This document shows, piece after piece, positions 45,127 through 57,020 of a stretch of 64,000 nt of DNA (position 1 is its first letter; each line of letters opens with the position of its first letter). Below the pieces are notes generated by a model. It saw only the letters and a program-made list of their open reading frames with translations, had not been told where the DNA came from and made no database searches. The DNA lies in contig CM030706.1 in assembly GCA_017979445.1 (NCBI GenBank), positions 4,939,595 through 5,003,594 of the forward strand, read 5' to 3'. Both the position numbers and the translations under genes were made by a program. Source of the stretch: Akebia trifoliata. Taxonomy: Eukaryota; Streptophyta; Magnoliopsida; Ranunculales; Lardizabalaceae.

Positions 45127-45626
45127 AGTCTCCTAAGCACTGCAAATCAGTCTGAGTGCTAATTTCTAGCCATTTTATTCAAGCAGTTTTTCATCGAGGC
45201 CTTTTATGCAACCAGTGATGAAATTTGGATGAACTTAAAGGCACCACGGGCTGAGTTTTGGTGTCTAGGAATAATTTGGTGGGATAAATATTCTTAAAAT
45301 GCATTTTTAGTGGAAAGAAAGTGAAATATCCATTTTGGTTGTCTTTTTCTTCATCTTGTTATTGAAACCAAAATTCATTTACCTTTCTACATTGTGCATC
45401 TAGGCTTGTATGTGACATCATTCACCATTTGCTGACAACCATCATAAAATTACCTTATGAAATCTTTGATGAAATTTTATCAAGATGTGCTAAAAAAATG
45501 TTGCACATCTGATAATATTGAATGGTATTAAATTCATGAACTAATGCTTTAAATTGCCAAATTCAATGGAAAAACTCTATAGTGTAATGGTCCACCATTA
45601 GTGGAATTCATGTGATTATTTTTTTT

Positions 45627-45839
45627 GGGCCAGGATCCGGTAACCCAGGAAGAATGACTCATGGAAAGAGCACATGATCTCAACTGTTTAAACACAAAGT
45701 CCAACGGTTGAGATTTATCCTTGATGAAAATGTCCAAGATGTGTGCTATGAGGATATATATAAATCTTGGTCATTGGATTTTGTGTTTACATGGAAGAGA
45801 TCATGTGTTTTCTCATGAGTAGTCACTGGAACCCAACCC
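45627..45839. mobile_element. MITE of the GATCATGTG family
   Basis: The left arm has CACATGATCTCAAC and ACACAAAGTCCAACGGTTGA; the right arm has CATTGGATTTTGTGTT and AGATCATGTGTTTTCTCATGAG. Same family as 8851-9074 and 52095-52322. Confidence 0.75.
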
Positions 45840-46266
45840 TTTTTATTTTTCTTTTTCTTTTTTTAATTTGAACGTTTTACAACTAACACTTATGGAATGT
45901 TTCCTGAAATATTTAAGAAGCTAACTTTTTGCTGCTTCAAGTTCTTATTATTGAAAAAACGGATTTTCTATTCTATCTTTTTTCTTATTAGTATGAGAAT
46001 TTCATTAAAAAAACCGATAAAAAAAAGCCCCAACAAACCTCCCTGACTTACTGCAATAACAACGAACCTTATTTTAGTGGTCAACCCTTTTGGGTTTTAT
46101 AAATTCTTTAAATGTTATTTCAGTTTTTAGAAGAACAAACTAAACTCCAGTTATGTGATTTCTTGTCTTCTGGCAGAACTTCCAAGATCTCTAAAGATAA
46201 AACATACTATTAATAACTCAAGCACAAAGCCAAAAGGAGAAACCTTGATCTAATCTCTAGTCTGGG

Positions 46267-49200
46267 ATGGGTTGGAAAGCGGCTCAGAAGCTTATAAGAA
46301 ACTGGAAAATTGTCAGAGGAGACAATGTAACAGAGATCGAACCTATCTCAACTCTGTTAATTTATTTCCTTGTTTTTAAAAATTTATTTTTTAACTTTTC
46401 GTTTCATATTATCAATCTTTTGTAGGTGATGATAATAAGAGGAAAAGATAAAGATGAGACCGGCATCATCAAGCGTGTCATTCGCTCTCAGAATCGTGTC
46501 ATTGTTGAGGGAAAGAATCTGGTAAGGATTCACTTCTTAGTCACAAATCTCTCACCACCTTTTACTTATTTCTTTTTGAGATTTGTTGGGGGATTTGTTT
46601 TCTAAATGATTACATTTTCAACTCAGAAAAAAGAAATACCCTTTTTATTCTCCGGAATATCTATTCTCGTTCCTTTTTTCTATGGTTGTAATAATTTGTG
46701 GTGTAGAAGATAATGTGGTAGATGCCATGTTTCGAGGTTGCATCATCGTAGTAAAAACAATAGCAAAATACTTTCCTTACTAACTTAGTAAGATTTTAAG
46801 TTTTGCTCAATTGGATTACCATGTTGGCAATCCAACACCACAACTCTCTATATTTCATGGAAAAAGTCAGATCTCTCTCCCCCCCGCCAAAAAAAATCTC
46901 TTTTTTTAGCTTGCCAAGGTTTTGAAAATGGACGGCTACTGAACATCCACGCCCCAAATTGAAAATTAAAATTCAACGGTGAAATATATATATTTGATTT
47001 TTATTTTTTTCGAAGTTCATAGAATTTTGTCCCCTACAACCCTGTGGGATTGGATCATGTTTTTGGATGACACAACACAATGTGAGGTCAACGACCCTTA
47101 GTAAGAGATGAAATCTTACTAAGTTATTAAAGGCTAGTCAGACTCAAAAGAAAATGGCCAGATAAGAGCTCAGTACCTATAGAAAAGCACATGATTCCAG
47201 ACCTCGAACATGATTGGTACATTGTACGTACAACTAAGCATAACTTGTTAAATATTGGTACGTGTCTTTGATGAAATTGATATTGATGTCACCGTTTGAC
47301 CCTTGGTTCTTTCAAGAATTTCATCTTTCAAGCTTGGTATTTATTGGTGCTTAAGACCATCTACTAGGCACAGATTGATTAAATATTATGTTTCATTGAT
47401 CACATTGATATTTGCATCACAGTTTGACCCTTACTTCTTTCAAAAACATTTGTCTTTCGACCTTGGTATTTTATTGGTGCTTAATACCATCAAATAGTTG
47501 TTGTATCGGATGATATTCTCGGCATTTGTTTTCTTGTTAGCTGCCATAGATTTGGTTTTAGAATCATGTTTTTGTTGTTGCCCTTTGTTACACTTAATGC
47601 AGCGAAAGATGAATGGTTACTGAAAATTAAAGTTATTTGCTTATAGGTGAAGAAACACATCAAGCAAGGGCAAGGACATGAAGGTGGAATTTTTACAGTA
47701 GAGGCCCCTCTTCATGCCTCAAATGTTCAAATTCTTGACCCAGTTACAGGGTATATAGATGTTTTGATATTACACATCATTTGTGTCCAAATAACTTGCG
47801 TTTGTTCCGTTTCAATTGAATTATATTATTAATGTTTACTTATGCAGGAAGCCTTGTAAGGTTGGAATCAAATATCTAGAAGATGGTACCAAAGTAAGAG
47901 TATCTAGAGGTCAAGGAGCATCGGGGTCCATTATTCCTCGTCCTGAGATCTTAAAAATAAGGACCACACCTAGACCTACTATAAGTAATTATCTCACAGC
48001 CTCGTCATTTTCACTTTTTCCCCCACAGTTTTTAGAGGCCATTATTTTCATATACTAATATTGCATCTTTCCATCAACTGTTTGGCCCTGCTTGGCATGA
48101 CTGCAAATCAGCGTAAAACAAAAGTTCAGGTGTTAGGTGCTTGGTATCTTCTAGCCTATTTTTTTGTGCTCGCCCATGAATGCCTTTTAAGTAGAGCTGT
48201 CGATGGATCAGATCAGACCCGAAATCATATTTTTTCCGATCCGATAACTTCGGGTCTGGATTGATGATTTAGATTTCGATAAGGATCTGATCTGTTATCT
48301 TATTGGATTGGATCTGGATTGTCCATGCCCTGATTTGATGAGGACCCAATCAGATAAAATGTTAGAAATTATATAAATTATATTATATATTCGTATAAAT
48401 ATAGGAAGGTTATTAAGATTTTGTACATCGCATTGGGTTTGGCCGATCTGGACCCGATCCGATTGTCTTGGATCATGTTTGGATTTTAATATTGAGATCC
48501 GATAAAAACTGATCAGTTAAGAGCCCTATCCAATACTTATCGGATCAGTTTCGAATCCAATTCTTGTTGAATTGGTACCAAATCAGCCCTGACCCGATCC
48601 AAACACGATCCATTGACAGCCCTACCTTTAAGGAATGCATGTAGAACCTTGCCATCCAAAAAAATTCTATGCACCATTGAAAAACATCGGGAATTTATGA
48701 CCATCTGCGTGTGGGTACCATATAATTGTCCTTTCATGAGATTATGGTTGCATTTTGGTAGCCCATTTTGAAATTGTTGAGTTTTGGTAAGTGCTTTTTT
48801 CCTTATTGTGTGCATTTCTATTTTCTATGTTGTCTACTATTGTGCCATCTTTGGGGGGCTGGGTTTAGAAGACATGCACATTTTTTTTGTGGTGCTACAT
48901 TAAGCAAATAATGCCATACCTTTAAAGGAGTACATGGTTTAGCCCAAAAATTTCTTGACATAGAATGTGCTTCCCTGTGAATCTTAAACTATTAGCGACC
49001 TAGGAAAACATGTCTGTGATGGCATTTCCCTAAATTTGGAGAACGACCTCAAAAACTCATGTGTTCAACCATGCCTGAGATACACATGTTCCCAAAGTTA
49101 GATATGTGTAGCTGAATTCAAACCAATAAAAACATGAAACAGTTAGCCTCCTGAGTGTTTATTTGTTTCCTATGTGCCCCGTCCTCTTATCCCATTTGTG

Positions 49201-50014
49201 CAACTTTGAGCTTAATAAATCCCAAAAAAATTGTCCAACAATATCAAATATCCTCTTTAGTATCCAATATTGATGGTGCTTTTCTTTGCATAATCTCTTT
49301 TCCTTTATAGCCAGTTTTACTGTATTGGCACCCAACTTTTACTTATTACAACCCAATTTCTTAGATTGTTTGTCACACCCTAATTAAAGATTAAAACACA
49401 CCATTTGAACATTATAAAAGTTTTGTTCAAGTTATTACACCAACATCACACATTCAAATCATTCTATTGGCACCCCGATTTTTACTTATTCTAAACCATT
49501 GATTTATTTTTTTAGTTTAATTGGAGTGTAATAAATCAAAGTTGGGGTGCCAATAGTAACTCTCAATATCAAATATAGATAGGTTCCCTATGCATTATTT
49601 CGTTTTAACCTAGCTTGGTCACTTCCTCATCGACATTTTTATCTCTTTTGACAAGTGCTTCCTCATCAACATTAGAAATCTTGCTCATGGAATTTGTGGA
49701 AGTTATTTAGAATTTAGGTTCTTGATAGTAAATCCCAATATCAATGTGTTCCGAGTGTTAAACTTGTATGCCACGGAGGGGATAGATCTCTGCTGGAACC
49801 CACATTGCATATTGGTGTACTTTTGAGTTATTCTGAAATCTATAACAGAACCTCTGGTTCCATCCCGATGTTTTCTGGTCTAGAGAGAATTACTTAGGCC
49901 TGGTTTTCTTGGTTTTTTTTTTCTTCTGCAGTTGGTCCCAAGGATACACCAATGGAGCTTGTCATGGAAAAAACCTATGATGCAAAGATCGGGAAGGGAA
50001 TGCCTAACCTTTAA
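46267..50014 (+). CDS. RPL24: Organellar large-subunit ribosomal protein L24 (uL24, KOW domain)
   Basis: Coding exons: 46267-46326, 46426-46521, 47647-47750, 47848-47984, 49932-50014. These sum to 480 nt, giving 159 aa, and all junctions are GT-AG. The protein starts MGWKAAQKLIRNWK, a basic amphipathic stretch. The KOW motif follows at about 15-45 (RGDNVMIIRGKDKDETGIIK), then RVIVEGKNLVKKHIKQG, the typical bacterial-type L24 continuation. The end is DAKIGKGMPNL. L24 binds 23S-type rRNA early in assembly of the large subunit. The bacterial type plus the start sequence matches my recollection of the short plant nuclear-encoded L24 assigned to mitochondria; a chloroplast role is less likely because the usual plastid L24 has a long transit peptide. 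The gene stands alone; introns 3-4 hold repeats. Confidence 0.93.
46780..47095. repeat. Dispersed repeat in intron 2 of the L24 gene
   Basis: TTTTGAAAATGGACGGCTAC, AAATTCAACGGTGAAA (here ATTCAACGGTG) and GGATCATGTTTTTGGATGAC match 15050-15200 and 54000-54140. 46800-46860 also resembles 53890-53960. The three copies thus share about 200-250 bp. Confidence 0.65.
48192..48624. mobile_element. hAT-like element, 433 bp, in intron 4 of the L24 gene
   Basis: The ends are TAGAGCTGTCGATGGATC and GATCCATTGACAGCCCTA. CTTTTAAG precedes and CCTTTAAG follows, a 7-of-8 match to a hAT-type target duplication. The interior is full of GATCCGAT/ATCGGATC words. Non-autonomous. Confidence 0.8.
49318..49566. mobile_element. 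MITE with TTGGCACCCCAA ends in intron 4 of the L24 gene
   Basis: The left end TATTGGCACCCAACTTTTAC faces AAAGTTGGGGTGCCAATAGT on the right. An additional inner TATTGGCACCCCGATTTTTA at 49466 suggests two overlapping copies. Relatives at both ends of the window. Confidence 0.7.
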
Positions 50015-51110
50015 GATATTTATCTATGCAAGATCGCAAATGTTCGCAAATGTTCCGAGTGGATGAAGTTGTTATAGAAAGAGGAATGAAATGCCTTTTA
50101 AGGAGTTGGATCCAATCGATTTTGAAACCAGTATCCAAGTTTGAGTAATTTCCCTTTTTTTTTAAATTTTATTGAACGCATATTGTGGAACATAGGAACT
50201 TAGTATTATAGATAAGTAATGGATGCTTCAGATGAGATGCAATACCAATATGGTTTAAATATTTGATTTTGTTCTTATTTGAGGTTGTAGTCAACATGTT
50301 AGCTTGATAATATTTTGTCTGGACCTAGGAATCTTCTCCACTTCTTAGGGATTGCTTTGAGTCTATATTTGTTTGCTTTAGTCATAGATTAAATAATTAC
50401 TCATGCTCTGCGCCTTCCATGTGGAATAATTGAAGATGATGATGATATATAAATAGTACCAATAACCTACTTATTATATGTAACATCATACAGAATGGGT
50501 CCACTACCACATGGCTACCAATCATCCAATATCAACAAAAAACAAAATCAATATTTTCCTTAATTAAAATAAGTAATTATGATTAGAAAATAAAATTTCA
50601 ATTTTTTTTTTCATTTATACATGTAGGGATGGGATCCATAGAGTGTAGACTCATCCAAATGGGAACTCATATGTTCACTCACAAACCCAACAAACATTGT
50701 AAGTAACAGGCTTCGATAGTTGGGATAAGAAATATATCTCAATAAATGCATCATGTATCTCTAAGATTTATTTAGATTGTTAGATTTCATGTTTAGATAA
50801 TATATGTATATAAAGAAAGAAAAATAAAATTGGGGGTCTACCCATGAACATTTAATTTACCTATTTTTCGAAGAACAAGAATTTGCTATTATGAAAGGTC
50901 TGTGCAAAGCTGATAAACCAATGACATAATGCCATGTTTATTGAAAAGTAAGTAAAATGGAAGCATTTAAAACAGGGGAGCAGATCCTCTATAGCCAACA
51001 TCAATGGTTGAGAGTTTGCCACATCATCACGACGGTTAAATCCAATCATTTAAATTTAAGATTTCAGTGACCATCCATTGTCAAACACTTAATGGGACAA
51101 AAAAAAAAAA
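50015..51110. other. 3' flank of the L24 gene, no further gene
   Basis: The sequence after the stop codon holds the 3' UTR (end not determinable) and then AT-rich intergenic DNA. Nothing further is assignable. Confidence 0.5.
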
Positions 51111-51129
51111 ATTATATATTTATATTTAA

Positions 51130-51482
51130 TCCCATCAAAAGTTGTTTACAAATTACCGTTCCATGAATCTTCAACTTTATAAACTACTTTGATAAGGGTT
51201 AGAAGTTTCAAAATGAGTTGATTTTTTGTGATATATGATGAGGAGATCATCCTCATAAAAAATAAGTCCATTATGAAACTTACAACCCCATCAAAAATGG
51301 TTTAAAAAATGAACGGTTAACAACTCTTCAACTTGTAAATTAGGGTTAAATTTTTTAGAATGGGTTGATTATATATATATTTTAAGGATGATCTCCTCGT
51401 AAAAAATCAGACCATTCTGAAACTTTTAACCTATGTAGGACAAAAAACGTGAATTTTTTTGTGGTCTGTCGATCGTGTCCCA
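51130..51482. mobile_element. Palindromic (TA)n element F, diverged
   Basis: Two hairpins at about 51197-51290 and 51340-51435 with arms based on GTTAGAAGTTTCAAAATGAG. Central spacer-like words ATCCTTAAAATATAT and AACTCTTCAACTTGTAAA are present. The left outer arm is missing; a spacer-like word (GTTTACAAATTACCG) precedes the first hairpin, so a third hairpin may have been lost. Confidence 0.65.
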
Positions 51483-51484
51483 TA

Positions 51485-51830
51485 TATATAGGGTTCCATT
51501 CAACAATTAATGTTAAGGAGCCAACGCCTTTGTCCTATTTGTGTTAGAACTTTGGAATGGTATGATTTTTTGTGAGCATGATCGCTATGGTGATGAGATC
51601 ATTCTCACAAAAAGTCAGTCCAATCTGAAATCTCTAACCCCATAAAAAATTATTTAGAATTGTGGACCGTCGATTTTTTACTGTTAACTTGTAAAATACT
51701 TTTGATGGGGGTAGAAGTTTCAAATTGAATTAATTTTTGTGATGATGATCTCCTCACCATAGAGATCATTCTCACAAATAATCAGCCCAATCCAAAACTT
51801 TCAACCCATGTAGGAAATTTTTTTACGCCC
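51485..51830. mobile_element. Palindromic (TA)n element G, cut by a SINE
   Basis: Hairpins at about 51543-51640 and 51703-51800. The left outer arm follows (TA)n (TTCCATTCAACAATTAATGT). The right outer arm is broken where the SINE at 51840 starts. Confidence 0.65.
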
Positions 51831-51839
51831 AACGTTCAT

Positions 51840-52056
51840 TCAGTAGGTTGTGAGTTCAATACCCAATATGAGCAGTATTTCCTTAGGGCCACTCGTGAGG
51901 GCCTACCCTCACTTACCCGGTGTGTGTGATGTGGGGGAGTTGCACGTGCCCGTGGGAGGACCCATATGCCTTAGTTCCTGCCCTTGCTCTTCCGATCACA
52001 GTAATCAGACATAAGTTCAGACACCCCTGTCAAAAAAAAAAAAAAAAAAAAAAAAA
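51840..52056 (+). mobile_element. tRNA-derived SINE with poly(A) tail
   Basis: A box-B-like AGGTTGTGAGTTCAATACCC at 51844 is followed by about 170 bp including GGTGTGTGTGATGTGGGGGA. It ends CAGACACCCCTGTC plus a run of 27 A (52030-52056). The 5' part with box A is not clear, so it may be 5'-truncated. No protein coding. Confidence 0.6.
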
Positions 52057-52094
52057 ATTGGCCACCTAACGTTTACTGCCAGCTTTAACGTTAA

Positions 52095-52322
52095 GTTGAG
52101 AGAGAGAGAGATGAGGATGACCCCTTGACTTCTATCGGGAAAAAATGATCTCAACCCTTTAAATGGAGAATCCAATGGTTGAGATTTATCCTCAGGACAA
52201 GTATCTCCAACGTTTGTGTTATTAAGATACTCATAAATCTCAACCATCGACTTTGTGTTTAAAAAGTTATGATCATGTGTTTTTTTCATAAATATCTTAG
52301 GAGTCAATGGATCCCAAACCAT
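52095..52322. mobile_element. MITE of the GATCATGTG family
   Basis: AATCCAATGGTTGAGATTTATC on the left pairs with ATAAATCTCAACCATCGACTTTGTGTT on the right. GATCATGTGTTTTTTTCAT and CAATGGATCCCAAACC follow. Same family as 45627-45839. Confidence 0.7.
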
Positions 52323-52587
52323 ATATATACTCAAATCTGATCTAAACCATGGGTAGTATGAGAGGACTGAGTTGTTATTTTTTCTTTTATCTATCTGATG
52401 TTCTGTGGATTGTAGGACAAGAGCTACAAAGAACTACAGAAAATGGACAATAGAGGATCCGCTCCTTTGAAGCACCCAAACTTTTTTATTCAATACACGT
52501 GTATCATGGCATTGGTTCATCAGCTTAACAACTTAACTTTTATAACATGAAAGACTAATAAGTCAAAAATGGTTAGACCCATAATTT

Positions 52588-52706
52588 ATGAGAGCTGCTA
52601 TTACCTCACCAACTTTTACTAATCCCACACCAATTCTTAAGTAAAGAATTGCACACAATTGGTGTGGGGTTAGCAAAAGTTGGCGTGGCAATAGTAACTC
52701 TATAAT
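52588..52706. mobile_element. MITE with GCCACACCAACTTTT ends
   Basis: The left end GAGCTGCTATTACCTCACCA with ACTTTTACTAATCCCACACC pairs with GGTGTGGGGTTAGCAAAAGT and TGGCGTGGCAATAGTAACTC. Copies at 58315-58402 and 63020-63117. Confidence 0.85.
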
Positions 52707-53589
52707 TTATTAAAGTGTTATATTGTATGATCTAATAGGTCTAGTAAAACGTGGTATCACGTGACATGCAGAGAGGCAAAGAATGTCTTATCCGCCCTCT
52801 ATGCATGCCATGTGGATCTAATTAAGTGGCAGTCTTTGTTTTTTATGATTTATTTTTCTAACAAATAAAAAATTGCCACGTGTAAAATTTTCTCTCAAAT
52901 CAATTTCGGCGCCTGTGCATGACATGTGGCCGTGTCGCTTGGGAAATGGGAAAGAAGAAGAAGCACATGTGAAGGAGCAGAGAAAGAGAAAGGGGAATGA
53001 ATGAGAGATATTGTAGCCATCATTTTCTCTTATCAGTCAACCAATATAACATGTCTTTTAACATTATTTAGATCTATCATCCCTTGTAAGGATAGTGACA
53101 AAAATCATTAAATTTATGAAAAATCATAATTTATTATTATTTTTTTATAGTAAATTTTAAGTATAATTTTTTATTTAATATATATAAAATATATTTACTT
53201 TTATATTTTTTATATTTAAAATAATTATATTATGTTTTTTAATTTATGATGTTTTCTTGATTTTATTGAATTTTGTTGATTTTTTTCAAAATTTTCTCTG
53301 ATCCCCGAACGTTGACCTTGTCACTATGCATAAAAGACATTAATGTTCTTTAATTTATATCCACACAACTCTAAAGCTTATGATTTAAGGTAATTTTTTA
53401 TGAATATAGAGATTTTTTTAGTGAGAGAATACTAAAAAAGGATGGAAATACCCTTGTCTTCAATTTTTTTTTTAAAAAAATTGGTCTTTAAGGATAAATT
53501 TTTTATTATATTCAATTTATTGGATAAATTAAAGATTTTTTACATCATCTACTACCTCTCTTTTACCCTTGAGAATAGGATATTACTCG

Positions 53590-53593
<4 letters not shown>

Positions 53594-53632
<39 letters not shown>
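53594..53632. repeat. Run of 39 consecutive G
   Basis: An uninterrupted homopolymer with GAG on the left and CGCAATTG on the right. It could form G-quadruplexes, or it could be an assembly or sequencing artefact. Confidence 0.9.
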
Positions 53633-53699
53633 CGCAATTGAAGATGTTAGATTTTTTATTTTTAAAGATCAAAGAATTTTGACAAGCGATTAACAAAAT

Positions 53700-54175
53700 A
53701 TAGAGAAATGCTAAAGTGATGTTGTTTTTGTCTAATGCCCCAGACATCTTATGACGTGTTGGTTCATAACCCAACAAACGTTTGACATGTGGCACAATGA
53801 CATCAACAATAAAGAAAGTTTCTCTCTCTTACTCGTTGTCTATATATTTATTTTTTTAGATTTCAAATCTTAAAAAGGGTTATTAGGCCTACATTGATTA
53901 TCACATTGACAATCTAACAATACAATTTTTTAGATTTCTTGAAAATATTCATATTAAAAAAAAATAAAATATTATTTTCTGAATTTTATCCAAGGTGTTG
54001 AAAATGGACGATCACCGTGAACTTAAATTTAAAAATAAAATTCAACAGTGAAAAATAACAATATATATTTTTTATTTCATATAATTTTTTCCTCTACTAC
54101 TCCATTGCATCGAATCATGTTTTTGAATGTCACAAGATTATCAAATAAAAAAGTTTGTTTTTTTCACTATAGACA
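53700..54175. repeat. MITE-like fragment and dispersed 200-bp repeat
   Basis: 53706-53805 (AAGTGATG ... CATGTGGCACAATGACATCA) looks like a diverged foldback element. 53890-54140 carries GAAAATGGACGATCAC, ATTCAACAGTGAAA and AATCATGTTTTTGAATGTCACAAGATT, shared with 15050-15200 and 46915-47085. Confidence 0.5.
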
Positions 54176-55434
54176 GGAGAGAGAAATGGGCGTTGGAAAA
54201 AAACAACGTGCATTTGACATCACTCAAAAATATATGACGGTCGAAGAAGAAGTTGAATATATTTAAAACAAATAAAAAATAAAATTTGAAGGTTTGCTTT
54301 CTAAGTTGGCTAACGTCTGTGAATGTTGATACTGTAACTTGGGCTCAATCCCCTCTCTTCTCAGATTTTGTGAAAAAAATCAAAATAATAAAGATAAAAT
54401 AATCGCACAAAACACAAAGATTTATGTGACTTGACAGTGTGTCTACATCTACGGAACAAAATAAGAAATCGTATGTTTTACAGTCCTAGAGATCTCTATT
54501 TATATAACCGATAGTTATCAAAACAAGTAAGACTCTCCAAAATAAAAATCCACCAAAACTAAAAATTCCCTTAAGAAAATATTACATAATTACCATTTTC
54601 ATAATCCTTAAACCCCGCAACTCTGTGTAAATAAGACATTTACATAATGGACTTCTAATTGTTGGTTATTAGTCTTGTTTGCCTAAAACAAAGTTTTAAG
54701 AGATTGAAGACAATGGATTTTATTTTAATGAGAAAAGAAAAAAAAAAGAAGATATTTTTCACAAAAGGGTTGAAGATAAGGGTAATTTAGTCATTTTCCA
54801 TTAATATCTCAAAGTACATCTCTATCTTTTAAAGAAGAAATGTCTTATTATTTGGAAAAGTTATCCATACTTTATTGGTCACAAACCTAAACTTTATCAC
54901 CCTGCAAGAGCCCATGCCCATTTGTCATCATCATCACGTGATTTCAGCTCTTCCTCTCAACCAAACTCACGTGTTGCTTAGCCCCAAGGTCTTTTTAATC
55001 CTCTTGTGCCCTTCTTAGGAACATTTATTAAACACACTATTGGCTATATTGCATCATATTATTTATGAGAATAGAAAAAATTAAAATAATTCACTATTGA
55101 TCAAAATCAAAATCAAAACCAAAAAATAAAAAGAAAAAAAAAAATAGAAAAATAGAAAAGACAAGAGTTCGAAATCCAAAGTCAAGTAAATCTAAATACG
55201 AGAACCCCCATTCGAGACATCTCATGTGTATAGATAAAAGGCCAAGAATAGAGACTTGATAGTTTCGCGAAGTCTCAACAAGGCACATGTCTACACATGC
55301 ACATTGATTATGATGATTGACTTGACTTGACTTGCTAACAACACTTTATTAGAATGATTAAACTAACGAAATGATTAGACTATTGGAAATAATTAATCTA
55401 AGTAAGGCTTGTAAGAAATTCATGGGTGGGTTAA
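54176..55434. other. Gene-free AT-rich stretch
   Basis: No gene, RNA gene or element ends recognised. Confidence 0.5.
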
Positions 55435-55605
55435 CCACCAAATGGGTGGCCGAGTGATAACTTTGCTCTTCCTGTGGTCTCAAGTTTGATTTCCACCGGT
55501 TACTAATATTTGGTGGCCACAAAACGCAGGGTTAAAAGCTTTGTTTCGAAAGCTTTGTTCGGGGAGGAGGGATTAGTTGGTGCACGCAAGTTAGCCTAGA
55601 TACCC
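55435..55605 (+). mobile_element. tRNA-derived SINE, Au-like, plus strand
   Basis: A box-A-like GGGTGGCCGAGTGATAACTT at 55444 and a box-B-like TCTCAAGTTTGATTTCC about 30 bases on. The 3' end GGATTAGTTGGTGCACGCAA is followed by GTTAGCCTAGATACCCTTTTT. These match the reverse SINE at 1055-1238 and my recollection of the plant Au family, including the T-run end. Confidence 0.75.
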
Positions 55606-55639
55606 TTTTTATAATTTATAATATATATATATATATATA

Positions 55640-55973
55640 GGAAAATGTTCAACAACAAACATTTTGACAAACATTTTTCAAAACATGGGTTAGAGGTTTT
55701 GGAACGGGCTGATTTTTGGTGAGGAGATCATCATCACAAAAAATCAGCCCATTCCAAAACTTCTAATCCCATAAAAAATGGTTTACAAAAAATGGACGGT
55801 CCACGATTTTTCAACTTGTAAACGAGGGCTAGAAGTTTTGGAATGGGCTGATTTTGGTGAGGATGATCTCCTCACCGTAGAGATCATCCTCACCAAAAAT
55901 CAGCCCATTCCAAGACCTCTAACCCATCTTTGAAAAATGTTTTTGCCAAAATGTTTGTTACTGAACAAGACCC
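55640..55973. mobile_element. Palindromic (TA)n element H (two hairpins)
   Basis: Outer arms CAACAAACATTTTGACAAAC on the left and GCCAAAATGTTTGTTACTGA on the right. Hairpins at about 55687-55770 (shortened) and 55827-55922. The spacer has TTTACAAAAAATGGACGGTC, as in element E. (TA)n on both sides. Confidence 0.85.
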
Positions 55974-55992
55974 ATATATATATATATATATC

Positions 55993-56040
<48 letters not shown>

Positions 56041-56042
<2 letters not shown>

Positions 56043-56268
56043 GGGGGAGGGGGAAGCATTCAGAAGCCATAAAAGAGAGTCAAACATTGTGCTAAACATT
56101 TATGAAAATAGAAGTTAGAAGTTTCAGAATGGGCTGATTTTTAGTGAGGATGATCTCCTCATCATAAAGATCATCCTCACAAAAAATCAGTTCATTTTGA
56201 AACCTTTAACTCATACATTGAAAAATGTTTGACTCTCTTTAGGGCCTTCTAACGCCACCCTACATATA
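56041..56268. mobile_element. Palindromic (TA)n element I, single-hairpin form
   Basis: Only one hairpin (about 56112-56210, arms with GTTAGAAGTTTCAGAATGGG). Outer arms GAGAGTCAAACATTGTGCTA and AAAAATGTTTGACTCTCTTT, with AGCATTCAGAAGCC facing GGCCTTCTAACGC. It follows a 65-bp (TA)n tract directly after element H. Confidence 0.8.
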
Positions 56269-56284
56269 TATTTATGGGTGGATT

Positions 56285-57020
56285 TATATAAGGAAAAAAG
56301 GAGGGATTTATTTTTAAATAGTTCCTAAATTTTGGGCAATAGCTTGATAGGACATTTAGTAAATTTTTTAGTTCTTAATGGTCCCTCATTATTGGCGAAC
56401 TCACCGCTTTTTTATTTATTGCCGAGTTCATTACTTTTTATTTATTGTAGAGTTCACAATTTTATTGTCGAACTCACTACTATTTACTTATTGTCGAGTT
56501 CACCCTTTTATTTCTTGTCGACAATAAATAAAATGGTGAACTTAATACTAGTAAACCTCACCCATTTTCGATTTTTGAGTTTTTTCGACTAAAATTCATG
56601 GAAAGATCAACTAAAACTTGAGATAACGACTTGTCTAGATGATTTCAAATCAAAAGAACCATTCTTGATCGATTTTCATTCAAAAATTAAGACAAAAAAT
56701 AAAAAATAACCCAAATTTTTTATATACATCTTCAAAATATTTGAAAAAATCCTTAAAAATGATTTCTTATTCCTTCTTAAATCCTTTTCAATAGAATAGA
56801 GTCTCCTAAACTCGATTGAAATGCCAAAAATATAATTTTTTTAGATGAAAATGATGAGTTCGAACGACTAGGACATTCAATCATGATAAATGTGGGAAAT
56901 TAGATCCAGGGACTATTAAGAAAAGAAAAGTTTACTAGGTGGACTATTAAGAGACTGCCCAAAACTTAGGAAATATTTAGAAAAAAAATCCCTCCACCAA
57001 TGTCTTTTAAGTAATTTTCC
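56285..57020. mobile_element. TIR element of 0.74 kb
   Basis: The left end GGAGGGATTTATTTTTAAAT with CCTAAATTTTGGGCAATAGC pairs with GCCCAAAACTTAGGAAATAT and AAAAAAAATCCCTCC on the right. The next inner words (TTCTTAATGGTCCCT and GGGACTATTAAGAAAAG) also pair. The interior has repeated GTCGAGTTCA/TGAACTCGAC words, also found at 26450-26660. Small relative of the putative 25490-30895 element. Confidence 0.75.

Larger units (their letters stand above)
43011..46176 (+). other. Probable 3.2-kb intron in the 5' UTR of the L24 gene
   Basis: The donor GGCGTGGG/GTAACTTC at 43011 and acceptor TTGTCTTCTGGCAG at 46176 bracket the stretch. The next exon reads directly into the ATG at 46267 without another ATG. 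It contains at least three inverted-repeat elements (43371-43744, 44631-45126, 45627-45839). Choice of this donor is an inference. Confidence 0.5.

Noticed and set aside
53442..53795. Frames with poly-Gly or poly-Pro
   Set aside because: Produced by the 39-G run; no start context or family support.
55435..55520. Functional tRNA gene suggested by box A/B words
   Set aside because: No complete cloverleaf; the 3' end shows it is a SINE.
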